Origin: Alectoria sarmentosa
Taxonomy: Eukaryota > Ascomycota > Lecanoromycetes > Lecanorales > Parmeliaceae
Reading direction: 5' to 3'
Assembly (NCBI GenBank): GCA_009733775.1
Contig: WOGZ01000018.1
Coordinates: 133,120 to 197,119 of the forward strand
DNA length: 64,000 bases
The position numbers and the translations under genes were made by a program. The notes below the pieces were generated by a model. The model worked only from the letters and a program-made list of their open reading frames with translations, was not told the origin of the DNA and made no database searches. This document shows, one piece after another, positions 21,961 to 33,990 of the stretch. The first letter of the stretch is position 1. The number at the start of each line of letters is the position of its first letter.

Positions 21961-23259
21961 TTATATGGCCGTCTGACGTATAATTCGGGACTGACTTGTC
22001 TGACTTTCTGTCTCCGAGCCACGATTAACTTGCCCGTTGATATCTGCGGACTCTGCACTGTTGGTAGCATCTCCGTGCGAAGGTAAATCTGTCCAAGTCC
22101 TGGGTTTCTTGCTGCCAATAGACCTCAACATTGCTCCCGAGAAACCTTTGTTCGGAGTCGTAGACTTTCGGTATCCATAAGTCCCAATGGATCTTGACCT
22201 CAAACGTCGTAAGTCATCGGTTCTGATCATGCCTGTTTCCAGACTAGAAAAGAAGGGCTTGAGGTATGGTATGCATGCTGTTATGATGCTCAAAGTCTGC
22301 ACAAACTGAGAACATATAACCACGGGCCATGCTGCAAATGTCTGATCCTCTGATCTAGCATTGCGATTTCGGAAAACGAGTTCGCAGACGATGGCTCCGA
22401 CCACGCTATTTCATTTTCAGCTTTGCGAAAAACAGGCTCTCTCTGACTTACAACATGCGCACAGCAAAGCACCAGACTATAATGAGCTTGCGACCCAATG
22501 GCATTTGCACATTCCAAATAATGACTATGGGCAGCATGACGAGTGTGCCCTCGGTGACGATATTGAATACTCCAAAGTAATTCCAGAACGCGATCTGTAT
22601 GGAAGTCAGAAGCTTAACTATATCAGAAGGATCGGGCCTTAAGAGTACCGAATGGAAGCATTGATTGCTCAAGACTGCCCAAACTCTCGGCACCTGACAC
22701 TGAAACGCTGCTGCTAGAAGAGCAGTAAGGCCCCACAGCAAGATAGTAGCTCCCAAGCTAGAAACCAATCGCGTTTGAAGCTTTACAGGGGTGAGAAGCT
22801 TTAGTAATGCAAGCAAAGAGATCTTCGAGAATGTTAATGAAAGTATGTAGAGGAGATCTCCAGCGTACGCAGCCTATATCTTTGTGAGTCAGGCGTCCTG
22901 TCTCACTGAATGTACCTTTGTACCTTCTGGAATACCGCGAGCTTCGTTTGTGATAGACTTGACTTGTGCCGACCAAGACCGCCAGACGTTGTTTCAAGCG
23001 ACACAGCGACAACAAGTGCGCTGCTGAAGAGCTATAAAGACATTAGCAAAGCCTGTGCTCACCTCTTCCCCTTTAGCCTTACCAACGCTGTTATCAGGAG
23101 GCCATCGTCGATGCGAATACGCTGAGCAAGGGCAACTTTTGTTGTGAGCCTGGCAATAACAAAAAGCACAGCTGTAGAGCCCAAGAACCAAGTGGTAACG
23201 TTCACTGCAGGCCCGAAATTGTTTGCCGTAACGATTGGCTGAGTAGGGTTCGATGACAT
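21961..23259 (-). CDS. PTH11-like integral membrane protein (fungal rhodopsin-domain family)
   Basis: Read from the ATG at 23259 (MSSNPTQPIVTANNFG; another ATG-like start upstream is not supported). Spliced segments give VTTWFLGSTAVLFVIARLTT, DDGLLITALLFSSALVVAVS, GGLGRH, then YAGDLLYILSLTFSKISLLALL and FQCQVPRVWA, then SIQIAFWNYFGVFNI, and after an intron (donor in GTAAGTCAG near 22450) VVGAIVCELVFRNRNA, WPVVICSQFVQTLSIITACI and PYLKPFFSSLETGMIRTDDL. This order of seven helices, the CQ...W loop motif and the cytoplasmic tail are typical of the large PTH11-related family. Some members sense surface cues or small molecules at the plasma membrane; most are uncharacterised. Its 3' end lies only 234 bp from the degenerate transposon. 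Confidence 0.88.
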
Positions 23260-24540
23260 TGAGATGGGCGCCTTGCTAATTGGGCGCTGTTTGAGGTTTT
23301 GCAAATTTTGGCTCTTGAAAGCAAGAAGATGAGGGAATCTGTCATTCACTGCATCTTAATTGCACGTCAAGCACAGACATTCGCACCATCGAATCAGGGC
23401 ATTCTGCTAGTATCTAAGGGAAATTAAAACACGGTAAAAACATAGACCTCTAGAGAACAGCAAGGGTAGTGATTCTCTTGAAAGGATTGGCTAGATTGTT
23501 GAAGGAGATTTTATTGATCCAGCCCTTGACTGGGCAGTGCGGGCAAGCAAAATCCCACAAAATCCCATCCCAAGCTGACACCTCAAAATAGCTTTGCGCC
23601 ATCTCTCTACTTTTCAAAAAGGGTGTCCGCGTATCTGGGTCATGGATAGGAGGAGGGCTACCTCGGGGATTTATCTGCATGAGCGTTTCGCACATCACTT
23701 GAGCATGCATGACTACTGTCCAATCTCGTTGTAGATTGACACAGTAGCTCACATATTTGTAAATGCGGAAGGATCAGCGGAGACGTAGTCCCTCAGGCTT
23801 GCATGCAGGGTCCGAGAATATTCTCCGAAGCCGTATCATGGCAGATTTGCTGGGTGCGATAAGATACAAAAGGTAGGTGGTTCAGGCGTTGGTGTGCCCT
23901 GCTGATTGATGGAGTCGTTTTTCTTCGCAAGGCAAACTTATTGCACCAACTCCCATCTCCGATAGGTCAAGCAGCGTTTGTCGCGCCATGAGTGAGATGA
24001 CGCATCCCATTGCGTTGTCACTTCGGCACGGTCTCTTACACCCTTTTCAACACACCACGAATTATTCAATGCAACACAGAGCTTGAAAGAGGTAGTCTTC
24101 TCATACCAAGTGAGCATTCTTCTCGGTTCCCCTGATTTACCTCAACGCTGAGAAACTAACTCTCAGATCGTCAAGAATCAAGCCGCGGTTAGTCGAAAGC
24201 CTCTACGTAGTTCTAGTTGGACTTTTCAGCATAAGCTTCGCTGCCACTACTTCCTACGATTTTGAAATCCTCGAGCTTGAGGACGCTAAGCCCGAATCAG
24301 GGTACGGGCTTTAATAGGGTTTGCTGGTTGAGGAAGCGAGGAGGCGTGGGCACAGATCAGATGACTTCTGGTGGTGGATCATGGCTGACATGCTTTCTTC
24401 GGGCTAGCACGGGAACAGGTGCTCTTTGAGCACCCCCAGGCAGAGCGGCAGGCGTATAGTATGTAAGGGAAAACGGCTCAATGTCATTCACGTTCATCAT
24501 CAGAAACAAGTAGTTAGATTCGATTATGGGAGCCCGGGGT
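23260..24540. other. Intergenic region, 1.3 kb
   Basis: Upstream of the PTH11-like gene and downstream of the GNAT gene, both on the minus strand. A minus-strand frame at 23450-23752 contains FACPHCPVKGWINK, but no start or partner exon could be confirmed. Otherwise nothing is seen. Confidence 0.4.
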
Positions 24541-25333
24541 TCATGTCCCATGTCTCCAGGGTTCCACTGTCTCCTTCATAAATTTGCCTCGAACCGGCCT
24601 CCACATGGGCCAGAAGGCAAAAGGTAGCAATTCTGCTTGAAGCTCTTTCCAGTGCGGGCTTGGCTCATCCTTCGATGCATTGAAATCAACTTTAGATGCC
24701 TTGACAAATCCACACACCTCATAGAGGGGTACGCCAGCTTCGGTGGCGTCAATGTAACACTCGAGACTCATTTCATCCGCTTTATCAATGCCCCATGCCA
24801 TTAGAAGCTTGCCAATACCGCGGCGACGATACTCTGGGTGGACGAAGCAGATGTCGAGGACTGAATAAAGCATTGTGTCAGCCAGATTTGAAAGTTGAAT
24901 ACAGGGTATCGTGAATTACAATCATACAGATATGTGGCTTTGCCATGTACTTCATTCGAGGCGTTATGAACTGGCCCATGAGAGAATTTGCCATCTCTCT
25001 AGCTTCTCCCGCAGGATACCATGTACATTCCTGCTCGGACTGAGTGCCGTACGGATTATCCTCATAGATGTGCCAACAAGCTGCACCAGCTATCTTTCCA
25101 GTCTTACTATCAACGGCCTTGATCCAGTGACTGGCGGGATTTCCATTGTGCCACTGAAGCTGACGTTCGGTCGATTCTTTCAGTGCTGCAGCTCGAGCCC
25201 CGGATCCATGGCCGACGATGGGGAAAAACAAGCGTATCAATCTACAGTATGGCTGTTCGTAAGAATCCCATTCTACTCGGACCAACTCGTCAAAGTCAGT
25301 GGTGGCGCTCACTTCAATGGGTTCGAACTGCAT
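24541..25333 (-). CDS. GNAT family N-acetyltransferase
   Basis: Two exons, about 245 aa, starting at the ATG at 25333 (MQFEPIEVSATTDFDELVRV). The first exon contains the family's early strand-helix (EWDSYEQPYCRLIRLFFP) and an HWIKAVDSKTGKIAGAACWH strand pair. A short intron ending in TTTATTCAG (about 24880) joins to LDICFVHPEYRRRGIGKLLM, where V-P-x-x-RRRGIG is the acetyl-CoA-binding motif A. LYEVCGFV is the motif B end. Fungal members of this type modify small molecules or amines; the acceptor is unknown. A C-terminal segment rich in Trp/Pro (FAFWPMWRPVRG) is common among fungal relatives. Confidence 0.85.
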
Positions 25334-27876
25334 TTTGGAGGAGCTGTAAGACGGAGCGCAGCTGGACTGCTGTCAATGCTGATGTCAACTTTCTGGGGAG
25401 AGGAGATGATTGGCCTCCAAGGACTGATCGACGAGTGTACTAGTACTACAACTGAGACAGTGGAGTTAAAGCGGAGAACGGGTCCGAACACCATATTCGT
25501 GTTAGCTTAGGTCAGGACTCTGGTAATCATCCGCCCATCACCCAAACCCACAGCCCTTCCGACGAAACATGTAAATTATAATTATTGGGAGAGGGTCCCA
25601 AGAATAAAGATTGGTCGCAGCGATCCTCCCTTTTGGCTTCACAGCGCCAACAATCATTCCTACTATCGCACCGGCTGCATGTTGATTTTCTTGGTATAGC
25701 TCTAGGCTTATTTTCCAACTCCGCCTGTATACTTGCATGTACGTCGGGGTCGAATATGCACGGCGCTTACGATGACCAATGCTGACGGTGGATGAAACTC
25801 CCACACGGCGATTCCTTCACCTTGAATCTCGAGGATTACATTTATCTCGTCTCAGACAACGACCTTTTTGAAAAGATCGAATCCGTAAGTGTCAGCCTCG
25901 TGGGCTACCCTACGACTGGCTTAGTTCGTGCATTCTGCCATTAGCTATTTGATACTAGCAAAGAATCCCGGCTTGGGCGCAGGTAAGAAATCCAAGCCCC
26001 ACGGGAGGCGTAGGAAGGAAGGGCGTGCCGATCCTCCCTCTCTAGCTTGGCACTAGGAAAAGGAATAAATTGTCCGGGCCAGACGCTTGGACATGCTTGC
26101 GGGACAAGGAAATATGGGAGAATGGGAGATGACGCAAGTGGATTATAGATAGCTAATACACGATTCAACATTGAGAAGCTTGTCAGAATTTTTCTTACGC
26201 AGGGTGTCAGGCTCTTTGGTGTGGGGAAGATGTAGCTCTGCTTGGACAGGCTGTGGTACTTCTGGGAAGCTTTGAGAGGCCATCACGTGACTGTCTAGCC
26301 AGCTGAGTTCGGGCTACGTAATACACGTGTGGGGCGGAGCTTTCCGTCCCACGTCGCGAGTGAAATTTCCGGTTCGAGTCGATGGCCGGACATCAGCTGC
26401 TGAAGGTGTCGAATGAGAAGAAAGAAAGCAAGAAGAAATCTTCCTGCAGGATCTCCAGGATGTCGGATAGTGTCACATTAGAAACTGGCTATTTCTCACA
26501 GCCAGTGCGGTAGAGGTTGATTGATAAGCCCTTTTGTGGCTCGGACCCTTTGACTGGTGCCAGTAGAGTGTAACCCGGTTCGTCTCCCAACTGATTGGTC
26601 ACCACTCTACTAGGTCAAAATCTGCAGCGAGGCCTCGACCGTCTGAGAAGCCCGAACGGATGAGGTCAAACATTATTGGTGGAATAATACTCCTTACCTT
26701 GATCCGAAGGAGCTGATGTCAGAAGTCTCGTGGGTGAGGTGGGCTTCCTCCTACGGAACGACTATTCAGTGTACATGTTAAAATGTTTGCTCCTCTTATG
26801 CCACCCCGAAAGGCTGATTGGCCTGATAAGGCTGGAGCCTCGTCCTCCTCATCGCCCATCTAAGCCGAGTTTAGGTGTTTAGGAGCTTCAGAAGCATTTG
26901 CACAGGTGTATTGGCTGTGAAATTCTAGGAAGCTAACTTCTTCAAGAACTGCTATTCTCACATCTCGAATGCTCCACACAGAGATGTGTATTTCGTCCCC
27001 CGGGACAGCGGCCTACCCAAGCTGAAGCCTGGCTCGCGAAGAATGGGAGTCATTTGCACTCTACTTTCTCCTTACTTTCTCGCTACGACGGCCAGCGAGC
27101 TCAACTTATACCCAAAAACCAACAAGAATAAGTCCAACATCATCCTAACCGCACCTGGGGCCGAATTCTTACAATGAGTCTTGGAGAAAAAGTTTAACGA
27201 TAAAATTTTTGGCGCTGGTCCAAAATTCGGCTTGCTCTAATCGGTCTTTGTCGCAGGATCGATGTCTTCCAATATCATTCGGATCGCTTCTTGAAAGCAT
27301 TGGAGTTCTGCCAAAGGTCTGCGAAGAAAGATCTTAAGAATCTCGACGTTAGCAAGTCTCTCGGTTGGGAACGATGTCATGGTGTCATGCTTGTCGGAAA
27401 TACGAAACTAAGGCCATCGGATTAAACAGTCTGTCCAGAAGATTGGGCAGAATTACTTCGGCCATGAGATTCGTCTCTGCTCTGCTTGCTCAGAGCTTGA
27501 GCGATGAGGGGGCCTTTTGCATTCTCTATTTTTGCGGTTAGTGCTCGCATTTCCGAATGCTGTAAGGTATCTACACCTACATTGCTCAGCAGGCGTAGGT
27601 GAATAGGTATACAGGTCGCCAGGCCAGGGAATACTACGGTATCAGGTCACTCTAGCATTCCTTCACCCAATTGACCAAGAATGCGTATGACAGCCCTGCT
27701 AAAGTTAAGTAGCATACTTATCTCATTTATCTCCGATTCGATTTCCGACCTACTCTTCGTAATTCACCTGTTGCCTACCAAATCTCCAAACCCAGATCAC
27801 TCATATGGCAAAGGGTATCCCAAAAAGACAGGCACCGTCATCCATAAGACCCACACTGCCCATTTCTTCGACCCAT
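25334..27876. other. Intergenic region, 2.5 kb, nothing convincing
   Basis: This holds the upstream region of the GNAT gene (-) and the 3' side of the secreted-protein gene (-). A minus-strand frame at 25538-25804 contains a hydrophobic run (AAGAIVGMIVGAV) but no clear gene structure. Nothing resembling a transposon or tRNA is visible. Confidence 0.4.
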
Positions 27877-28890
27877 TCACGAAGTAGACACATCGCCACC
27901 GTCCGTCCCTGATCCATGTTGCCACCTCAAAACGCCCGCCCCGACCACCGTACCATTAATCAAGACCACCATATCAGCCTCCGTCCATTGATTACCATGC
28001 GACATGACCCACGTAGGCAGCCGCGTGCACAGCTGGATCAACTGCTCGTACCGAAAGAACGGCCCCTCAGGCCCCGGGCCCTCTCGTTCCTGGAAGCTGA
28101 GGTACGTATTGAAAGCGCGGCTATTCACCCAGAAATCGTTCACCCGTGCATTCTTGGGGTAGGGAGCGGCTTTGAGTATGCCGGTGAAGAGGGTCATGTA
28201 GACGTTGGGTTCGCCGATTGTGTGGCCGTTGGTGTGGAAGGAGAATGCTGTGTCATCATCGCCTAGATCGGTCGTCCTATCAACTGGTAAAGTGTTTGGT
28301 GAGACCGACAAGTTCCCCCCTTGAACAGCAGTGCCGACCTCATCCGCCGTGCCATTTCCGATACCGAGAGCGCCCTGGGCACCAGTATTGAACCCAACAT
28401 ATCCGACCAAGGAGCCCTGCCAGTACAGTCTATAATTCCTAGGTCGGAAATCATCCACCGCGACCATCAAATGCACAGCCTTGTAGATGCCCCAGACGGC
28501 GAATTTTCGAAAGGCCAGGACGGATTCGACGACCATGGATGGTCCGAGGATGTCGACCGCCACATGCTGCAAAGCGCGCCAGGTCTGGGCTTGCTGTTGT
28601 CCGTCAAAGGCGTGAACGGCAAGGTCCCCGAGGGCGTGGAGGACCAGGATGAGGGTATATCGCCGATCGAGGACGGGTTCGTCGAGCGGGAGGCTGGGTA
28701 TTACGGTGAAGTAGGTGGGGATGACGGCGGCGAGGGTCGAGTTGAGGAGGCTGTTGTTGTTGTTGTTGTTGTCGGCGTCGCTGATGTTGAGGGTGGATGT
28801 TGTGAGGAGGGGCGGGGATGGGACGGCTCTGGATAGAGTTAGCAGGTATGTGAGGAGAAAGACGCAGTGTCTCGAAGGTAGGCACATCAT
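27877..28890 (-). CDS. Secreted protein of unknown function
   Basis: A single-exon gene of 337 codons from the ATG at 28890. The N-terminus (CVFLLTYLLTLSRAVPS) is a good signal peptide with a likely cleavage after SRA. It is followed by a short Asn run encoded by a trinucleotide repeat (28752-28773). The mature part has a conserved-looking middle (ALQHVAVDILGPSMVVESVL, NYRLYWQGSLVGYVGF) and several N-x-S/T sites. The fold is not one I recognise. Because it is extracytoplasmic and has no catalytic signature, I leave the function open. Confidence 0.75.
   Translation of the reverse strand: MMCLPSRHCVFLLTYLLTLSRAVPSPPLLTTSTLNISDADNNNNNNSLLNSTLAAVIPTYFTVIPSLPLDEPVLDRRYTLILVLHALGDLAVHAFDGQQQAQTWRALQHVAVDILGPSMVVESVLAFRKFAVWGIYKAVHLMVAVDDFRPRNYRLYWQGSLVGYVGFNTGAQGALGIGNGTADEVGTAVQGGNLSVSPNTLPVDRTTDLGDDDTAFSFHTNGHTIGEPNVYMTLFTGILKAAPYPKNARVNDFWVNSRAFNTYLSFQEREGPGPEGPFFRYEQLIQLCTRLPTWVMSHGNQWTEADMVVLINGTVVGAGVLRWQHGSGTDGGDVSTS
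28752..28773 (+). repeat. TTG trinucleotide repeat inside the secreted-protein gene
   Basis: Seven TTG units on the plus strand, read as AAC (Asn) codons on the coding minus strand directly after the signal-peptide region. Confidence 0.85.
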
Positions 28891-29196
28891 GCGGAAAGTC
28901 TAGGTGAATGTTCGAAGGAGAAGATGTGGTGGTACATCAGACTTGATTTGCTATGATGAAGTAATACAATCAAGGGCGCAGTGGGAACATAGCTCATCAT
29001 CGCTTCGATAGACATTAACGTAGCATGCGAGTAGGCGACATGCGAGCAGCGTTTTCATACGCGCTATTGACGTCCCTGAGGATTGGAAAACCCTCGGCAA
29101 AACAATTACTGAAAGACTTGAAAATGTAAACGCGCTATTCTCTGTAGGCCATGAGCATTTCGATCTCTGCTTGAATGTTCTTGATTCCTTGAACTA
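28891..29196. other. Short intergenic region
   Basis: 306 bp holding the promoter of the secreted-protein gene and the 3' UTR of the next minus-strand gene. Nothing else is seen. Confidence 0.5.
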
Positions 29197-30334
29197 TTAA
29201 TCTTCGAAATTCCCATCGACGAACCCTTCATCATCGTCCACCGTGTCGAGAAAGATGGGCTGGAGAGAGTCAGGATTCTGACCTCGAGCACGAGATTTCA
29301 TGGATTGTCTCGTTCGCATGTTGAAGTGTCTTCCAGTCAGGGGCTGTCAGCCTCACTCCTGCACGGGCTTTCGGTGGCTGGGAAGTGTTGCCACGAACGT
29401 GATGGGGATGCCGACGACTGTTTGGGCAGGGTTTGCGAGCAGCGCGGCTGGAATCATAGGTTGGAACCCTGGTAGGGGCGCTTGTCGTTGCCCTCCAAAG
29501 GCGAGGTTGCCGAACCCGGTGGGAGGCGCTGGGTTAGCAAGAGGGACTTCGGCGGCGTTGTTGGTGGACGTAGACGCTTGGTCAGGAAAAGGGGTTTGGG
29601 CGGTATTGGTGGTAGGAGTAGCCACTTTGGCCTGCTGTTTTCAATAATCAGCGACAAGTGATGGTGAACATCCTTAAATTGGGGACGTAAAATACCTTCG
29701 CCCTCGCCTTGCTCCTCTTATATCGCCTATGTTCTGCATGGTGTTTCCCCAGCGGAGCAGGGGGAAGATCATCCTGCATGACCTTCTCGTCAGTTTACTC
29801 TCGACGGCTAGACTCATCGTCGTAGTTGAGTACCTTGACTTCAAGATTCTTCGCTTTATTCTTCTTCTGGTTAATTTTCTGTCTCTGTGACAGCCGCACT
29901 TCTCCTAACAACTCGAATTTCGTTGCTGTCCAGAAGTCTTTCAACTCATCACAGCGAACCTGTAAAGAAACGCTTAGCTATATGAATCCCAGGTCTACGG
30001 GACAAACTCACATGATGCCGCAACGTCTGAGCGCAACCGCAGTCTTTTTCGCATGCTTGGTCGATCAATGCCTTCCATACCCGAGCAACATCCTCTGGAG
30101 TTAGAGTATACCCATGACGTTGAGCCTCCTCTAGTTGGTCGATAGTCAAGTGAATGATTCCATCTTTCAGCTTGCTCGCTGCTGATTGTGCGGACGATTC
30201 TGTTGCGCTTCCCTTAGTCACTGGGTAACGACTGGCAGTGAGAGCATACCTTTTTTTCGGCAGTGTCCGCAGACGTTGGCAGCCTTGCGATTCTGTGCCG
30301 ACTTTGGTGGGAATTGAATAGAGTATCGTGCCAT
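29197..30334 (-). CDS. Orphan basic protein with two Cys motifs, six exons
   Basis: Reconstructed exons (transcript order): 30334-30250, 30199-30012, 29959-29834, 29773-29696, 29634-29395 and 29343-29197; the sum is 864 nt (287 aa). Exon 1 begins MARYSIQFPPKSAQNRKAA and carries CGHCRKK; exon 2 carries ACEKDCGCAQTLRHH, so a Cys/His metal site is possible. Exons 3-4 are very basic (SQRQKINQKKNKAKN, EHRRYKRSKARAK), suggesting nucleic-acid contact or nuclear location. Then comes a Pro/Thr/Ala-rich region and an acidic C-terminus (TVDDDEGFVDGNFED). The intron at 30200-30249 has a TGACTAA branch motif, and the last intron (29344-29394, 51 nt) removes an in-frame stop. I do not recognise the family. 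That it is a gene rests on six consistent splice phases. Confidence 0.65.
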
Positions 30335-32180
30335 TTGGTCGGTGGATTGATCGAGATCTGTGAAGTAGACGAGGGATTTCAGGTGTATTGTTTGAAAGCT
30401 GCAGTTTGGAAGTGGATTAATTGCAAGAAAATTTGCTCGTTCCGTGTTAAATTACTTGCGGATGTGGGTCACGTAGATGAGTGTTGTTGTGTTGTGAGGT
30501 GGGTAAGTTCTTGGCATGAGCCTCGGCTGCCAGCATTTAATTACTCAATTTCTTCATTCACGCCGGTTGCAGAAAGACATCGGAAGCCAAGGATGAGCAG
30601 CGGAGGGCAGTGGCCCTAGGGACTCAATATTGTCAGACTTCCTGATGCTGAAATGTACTGTTGCGTTAATCGACAGCCACAGAGATTGACCTGGTGAGCA
30701 ATTCAAGATCTATTCCAGGAAAAGATCTTGAGATGGTGTTAATCGAATAATTTTTTGATTTAGCCCAAAAGTCACCTGAACAAAATTGGTAAATCACGGG
30801 GGTTCAAAACCACAAGAATGCGTCACATCCGAGGTCTGACAAGCCAAGAACAATTGTTAGACTAGCTGATAGCCCAGGAATCTCCGAAAATCCTAAAGCC
30901 CAAAGCCCAGGAGTAGTTCCCAATCAATGAAAGTTTGCCATGCTCAAGGCCTTTGATGTAAATCAAACCCAGGTGATTCCGACTATGTCTCTGGACATCA
31001 CATTTGGGGTTACGAGACTCCGTATCTAGGCGTCAGATGATTCATCCTGTAGCTATGAAGTCTTTGTTGATCCACTTTCAGTGTTACTTGCTGAGCACGC
31101 TACACGTTCCCAGATTCCATAGCAGTCCGTAGATGTTGTGAGGCTTAGGTCATTGCCTCGTTTGACTGATGCAGAAAGAGGTTCGAGACCCGCCCCGTGG
31201 GTTCATACGGTTTGCAAGGCATTGTCACCGTAATTGGGCGGAACCAATGGGAGCACCCCTGGGGGATCTTGCATATTAAAATTAGAGTATGATCGGCTTT
31301 ATGCCTTCCTCCTTGTATTCTTTATAATTGTCACAACGGTCACACTATCAGAGTCTGGCCCTATGTTCTTTCGCTTCGCGAGTACGAGTACCTATACCTG
31401 CAACAGGAGGACATGACAGACGTAAAATCGGACTTGATTAGATAAAATTCAAATGAAATTGTACGTTGCGAAGCTATCAAGAATAATCTGAAAGATGATG
31501 CCATTGCGAGATGTCCGCCAAAGTCTCAAGTCGCAAAGTTCAATTTTATACGGCGAGGACCTTCGGACGGAGAAGCTTAGGCGAAATCTTGTCCCAACGA
31601 CACATCTATCTCCGTCCTTTCTTCTCCAGAAGCAGCAGGCTCTCCCACTCTTGTACTTGCCCAAATACCCGCATCAACGTTGCGAATTTCGAGCTCTTGC
31701 CCGGAAGGCAAATTGAATTGGAGTGTTCCTCTTGCATCTTGCTTTCCTTTGACGGCTTGCGTCCCTGGATTGTCGTCCAGTGCTTGTCCGCATCATCCGT
31801 GCATCTTCTATCACATCCTAGATATGATGTTCCTTCTATCAAGCCGTATCGTCATCGTATTTGCCCTTGTAATCTTTGCCCTCATCGCATTTCCCCGTCG
31901 ACCTTCTGCTCTTGCCGCTATTTCTCAGCTCTCCTGCAAAGGGGGAGCCTTGCGAAAATGCAAGGCCTTCATCAGAAAGCTCTGTGATATGCAAATACTA
32001 TGATGCGCCCACGAGCCATAAAATCGCTGCTCATCGTTTTGTTGGTCTTCTTACGCTGACGCCTTCCGCAGTGTGTTGCCACGATGGAAAACTTGGCTTC
32101 TTTGTTCTTGCTTTCCCTATTGCTCTAAGATGCGCATTTATTAGTTCCGGTCTAAACAGATGTCTTATGTCTTAATTTTC

Positions 32181-32244
32181 GTGTGTGTGTGTGTGTGTGT
32201 GTGTGTGTTGTGCGTGCGTGCGAGCGAATGTGTGTGTGTGTGTG
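32181..32244 (+). repeat. Compound GT/TG microsatellite
   Basis: (GT)14 at 32181-32208, then a TGCG-type interruption, then (TG)8 at 32229-32244. Confidence 0.9.
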
Positions 32245-33897
32245 AGGAGGGGGCGTACTTACTACTTTGCCCGAGCCGGCTACCCGATGGGGATCCCTGA
32301 TAATATTAAATTCAAATTAAATATAAGTATTCAAATAGCATGTTTTCCAGTGTGTGACAAGAAAACTCGAAGGTAGGTAACCCGCCCCTTTGGTCGATGT
32401 GGAAACATACTAACAATTTCTTGCTAGCGCAGCCTTGGAGGTAGGAGAAATTTGCGGGTTGACACGTGACTCACGTTAAAGTCAACCCAACAGTATCTCC
32501 TACTTTCAAGTCTGTGCTGGCGGTCGGCAACGAGGTCCACCTGTCCGTGGTGCCGGCTACATAACTGAGTACTATATACTCAGCGAACCGAGTGATCTCA
32601 CAATTTTTTTTTGCCCATCAAAAATCAAAAAGCAAAATAATCTGTGGCCCAAGCTGGATTCGAACCCCATACCTGTCAGCTAAGCGAAAGGCGCTACTAA
32701 TACATTACGGTATGGACGGAGAGCATCACTCGACGGCCGATCCCCGCACAACACATCTCGGCTACTGGTTAGGTTAATCCTGTGCAATTGATCGACTCAT
32801 TTGGTACATGCACCTTCAATTTGTTGCTGTTTCTGGTGACTATCTGGCAGCCTCCTAGGTGCATATGCCCAACATCACGAAGTGAGACTTTACATCGCTC
32901 ATCACTATGAAGCAGCTGAAAGCAGAAGTTTTTTCTCTGTTACTACGCGTTGATAAAAAGCTACCTTGATCCACTTTACAAAAGCTATCGCCCCTCCCAT
33001 TTCGCGTGTAGTCTTGTTCCTCTTGCCTGGTTGCCTGTCTCAAGCATCTTCAACTGCCTGGCCAGTGTGCTATCTTGCAATGGAATTGGCCCATTAATGT
33101 TCTAAAAGAAAACATTTTCGAGACCTCAAATAATGTGCACAAAAGCATGGTCTCTTTGCCGATTGCATTCCGTTTTGAGCGCTGTCGCCGTGCACAAATC
33201 TCTAGAATCGAGATTGGAGTACTTTATGCGGAAGCGGCCAGTCAGAGCCCACTAATTTGAAGTCACCAATTCCTTATCCAATCGAAGTGTCATGTCCTCA
33301 GCGAAGCGGACCCCTTGTCTGCGACTGGTGGATACCCAATTCCCATGCATAAGAGGTTGCCCATGGGGGGTATACTTTCTCATAATGCTGTATTGCCTTT
33401 CATGGGCAAATGTTCATTGGTAGTATGTATCTGCTCATGGAAATACGTCATGTTCATGGGAATTGAGAAATTGAAATGCTGCTATACTACTTCATCGACT
33501 CATTTCTACCCGCATCGCTAACCCCCTTGCTAATCCCCGTGCTGTCCTTATCTATCACAACGTTAACCTTGGTGACAGCTTATTTTCCTACAAAGTTAGG
33601 TCGCTGACACTTGGCGCTTATTCCCCATTTCATTTTCATTTTGATCACGTAGCCAAGGACAGGTCTGGGTTCCCCTGATTTCCTGCATGAAAGAATTGTC
33701 CACATAAAGGCCCATAACACCGAATGTCAATGAAATCGAACAAAGCAGGGCCAAGTGTTGAAGGGTCACTTACAAGAGGACTTTGTGTCACAGACAATCC
33801 TTGCTTTGTCTAAATATCCAGGTGCCTACTTCTCTCAAATATTCCCGAGTCCCTTCTCCATCCGTCAAATTTGCAAAGGATTTTCATTCCCGTTACT

Positions 33898-33927
33898 CAA
33901 CAACAACAACAACAACAACAACAACAA
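33898..33927 (+). repeat. CAA trinucleotide repeat
   Basis: About ten CAA units, 64 bp before the ATG at 33991, so probably in the 5' UTR of that gene. Confidence 0.9.
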
Positions 33928-33990
33928 GAAGAAATTCTACTACACCACTCAGGAAACCGGTAACCGGCTTACCCATCCATACATACAAAC

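Larger units (their letters stand above)
30335..33990. other. Gene-poor region, 3.7 kb, with simple repeats and tRNA-like sequence
   Basis: No gene of more than marginal quality is seen on either strand. It contains a GT/TG repeat (32181-32244), a degenerate tRNA-like stretch (about 32643-32720, minus strand) and a CAA repeat just upstream of the next gene. The sequence is of ordinary composition, so it is not a RIP block. Confidence 0.4.

Noticed and set aside
31170..31210. Second tRNA-like B-box (GGTTCGAGACC) on the plus strand
   Set aside because: The upstream sequence cannot be folded into D and anticodon arms, and no terminator-like T tract follows at the right distance.
31511..31987. 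Plus-strand open frame of about 158 codons in the gene-poor region
   Set aside because: Cys/Ser-rich without order, overlapping frames on the same strand are equally open, no domain.
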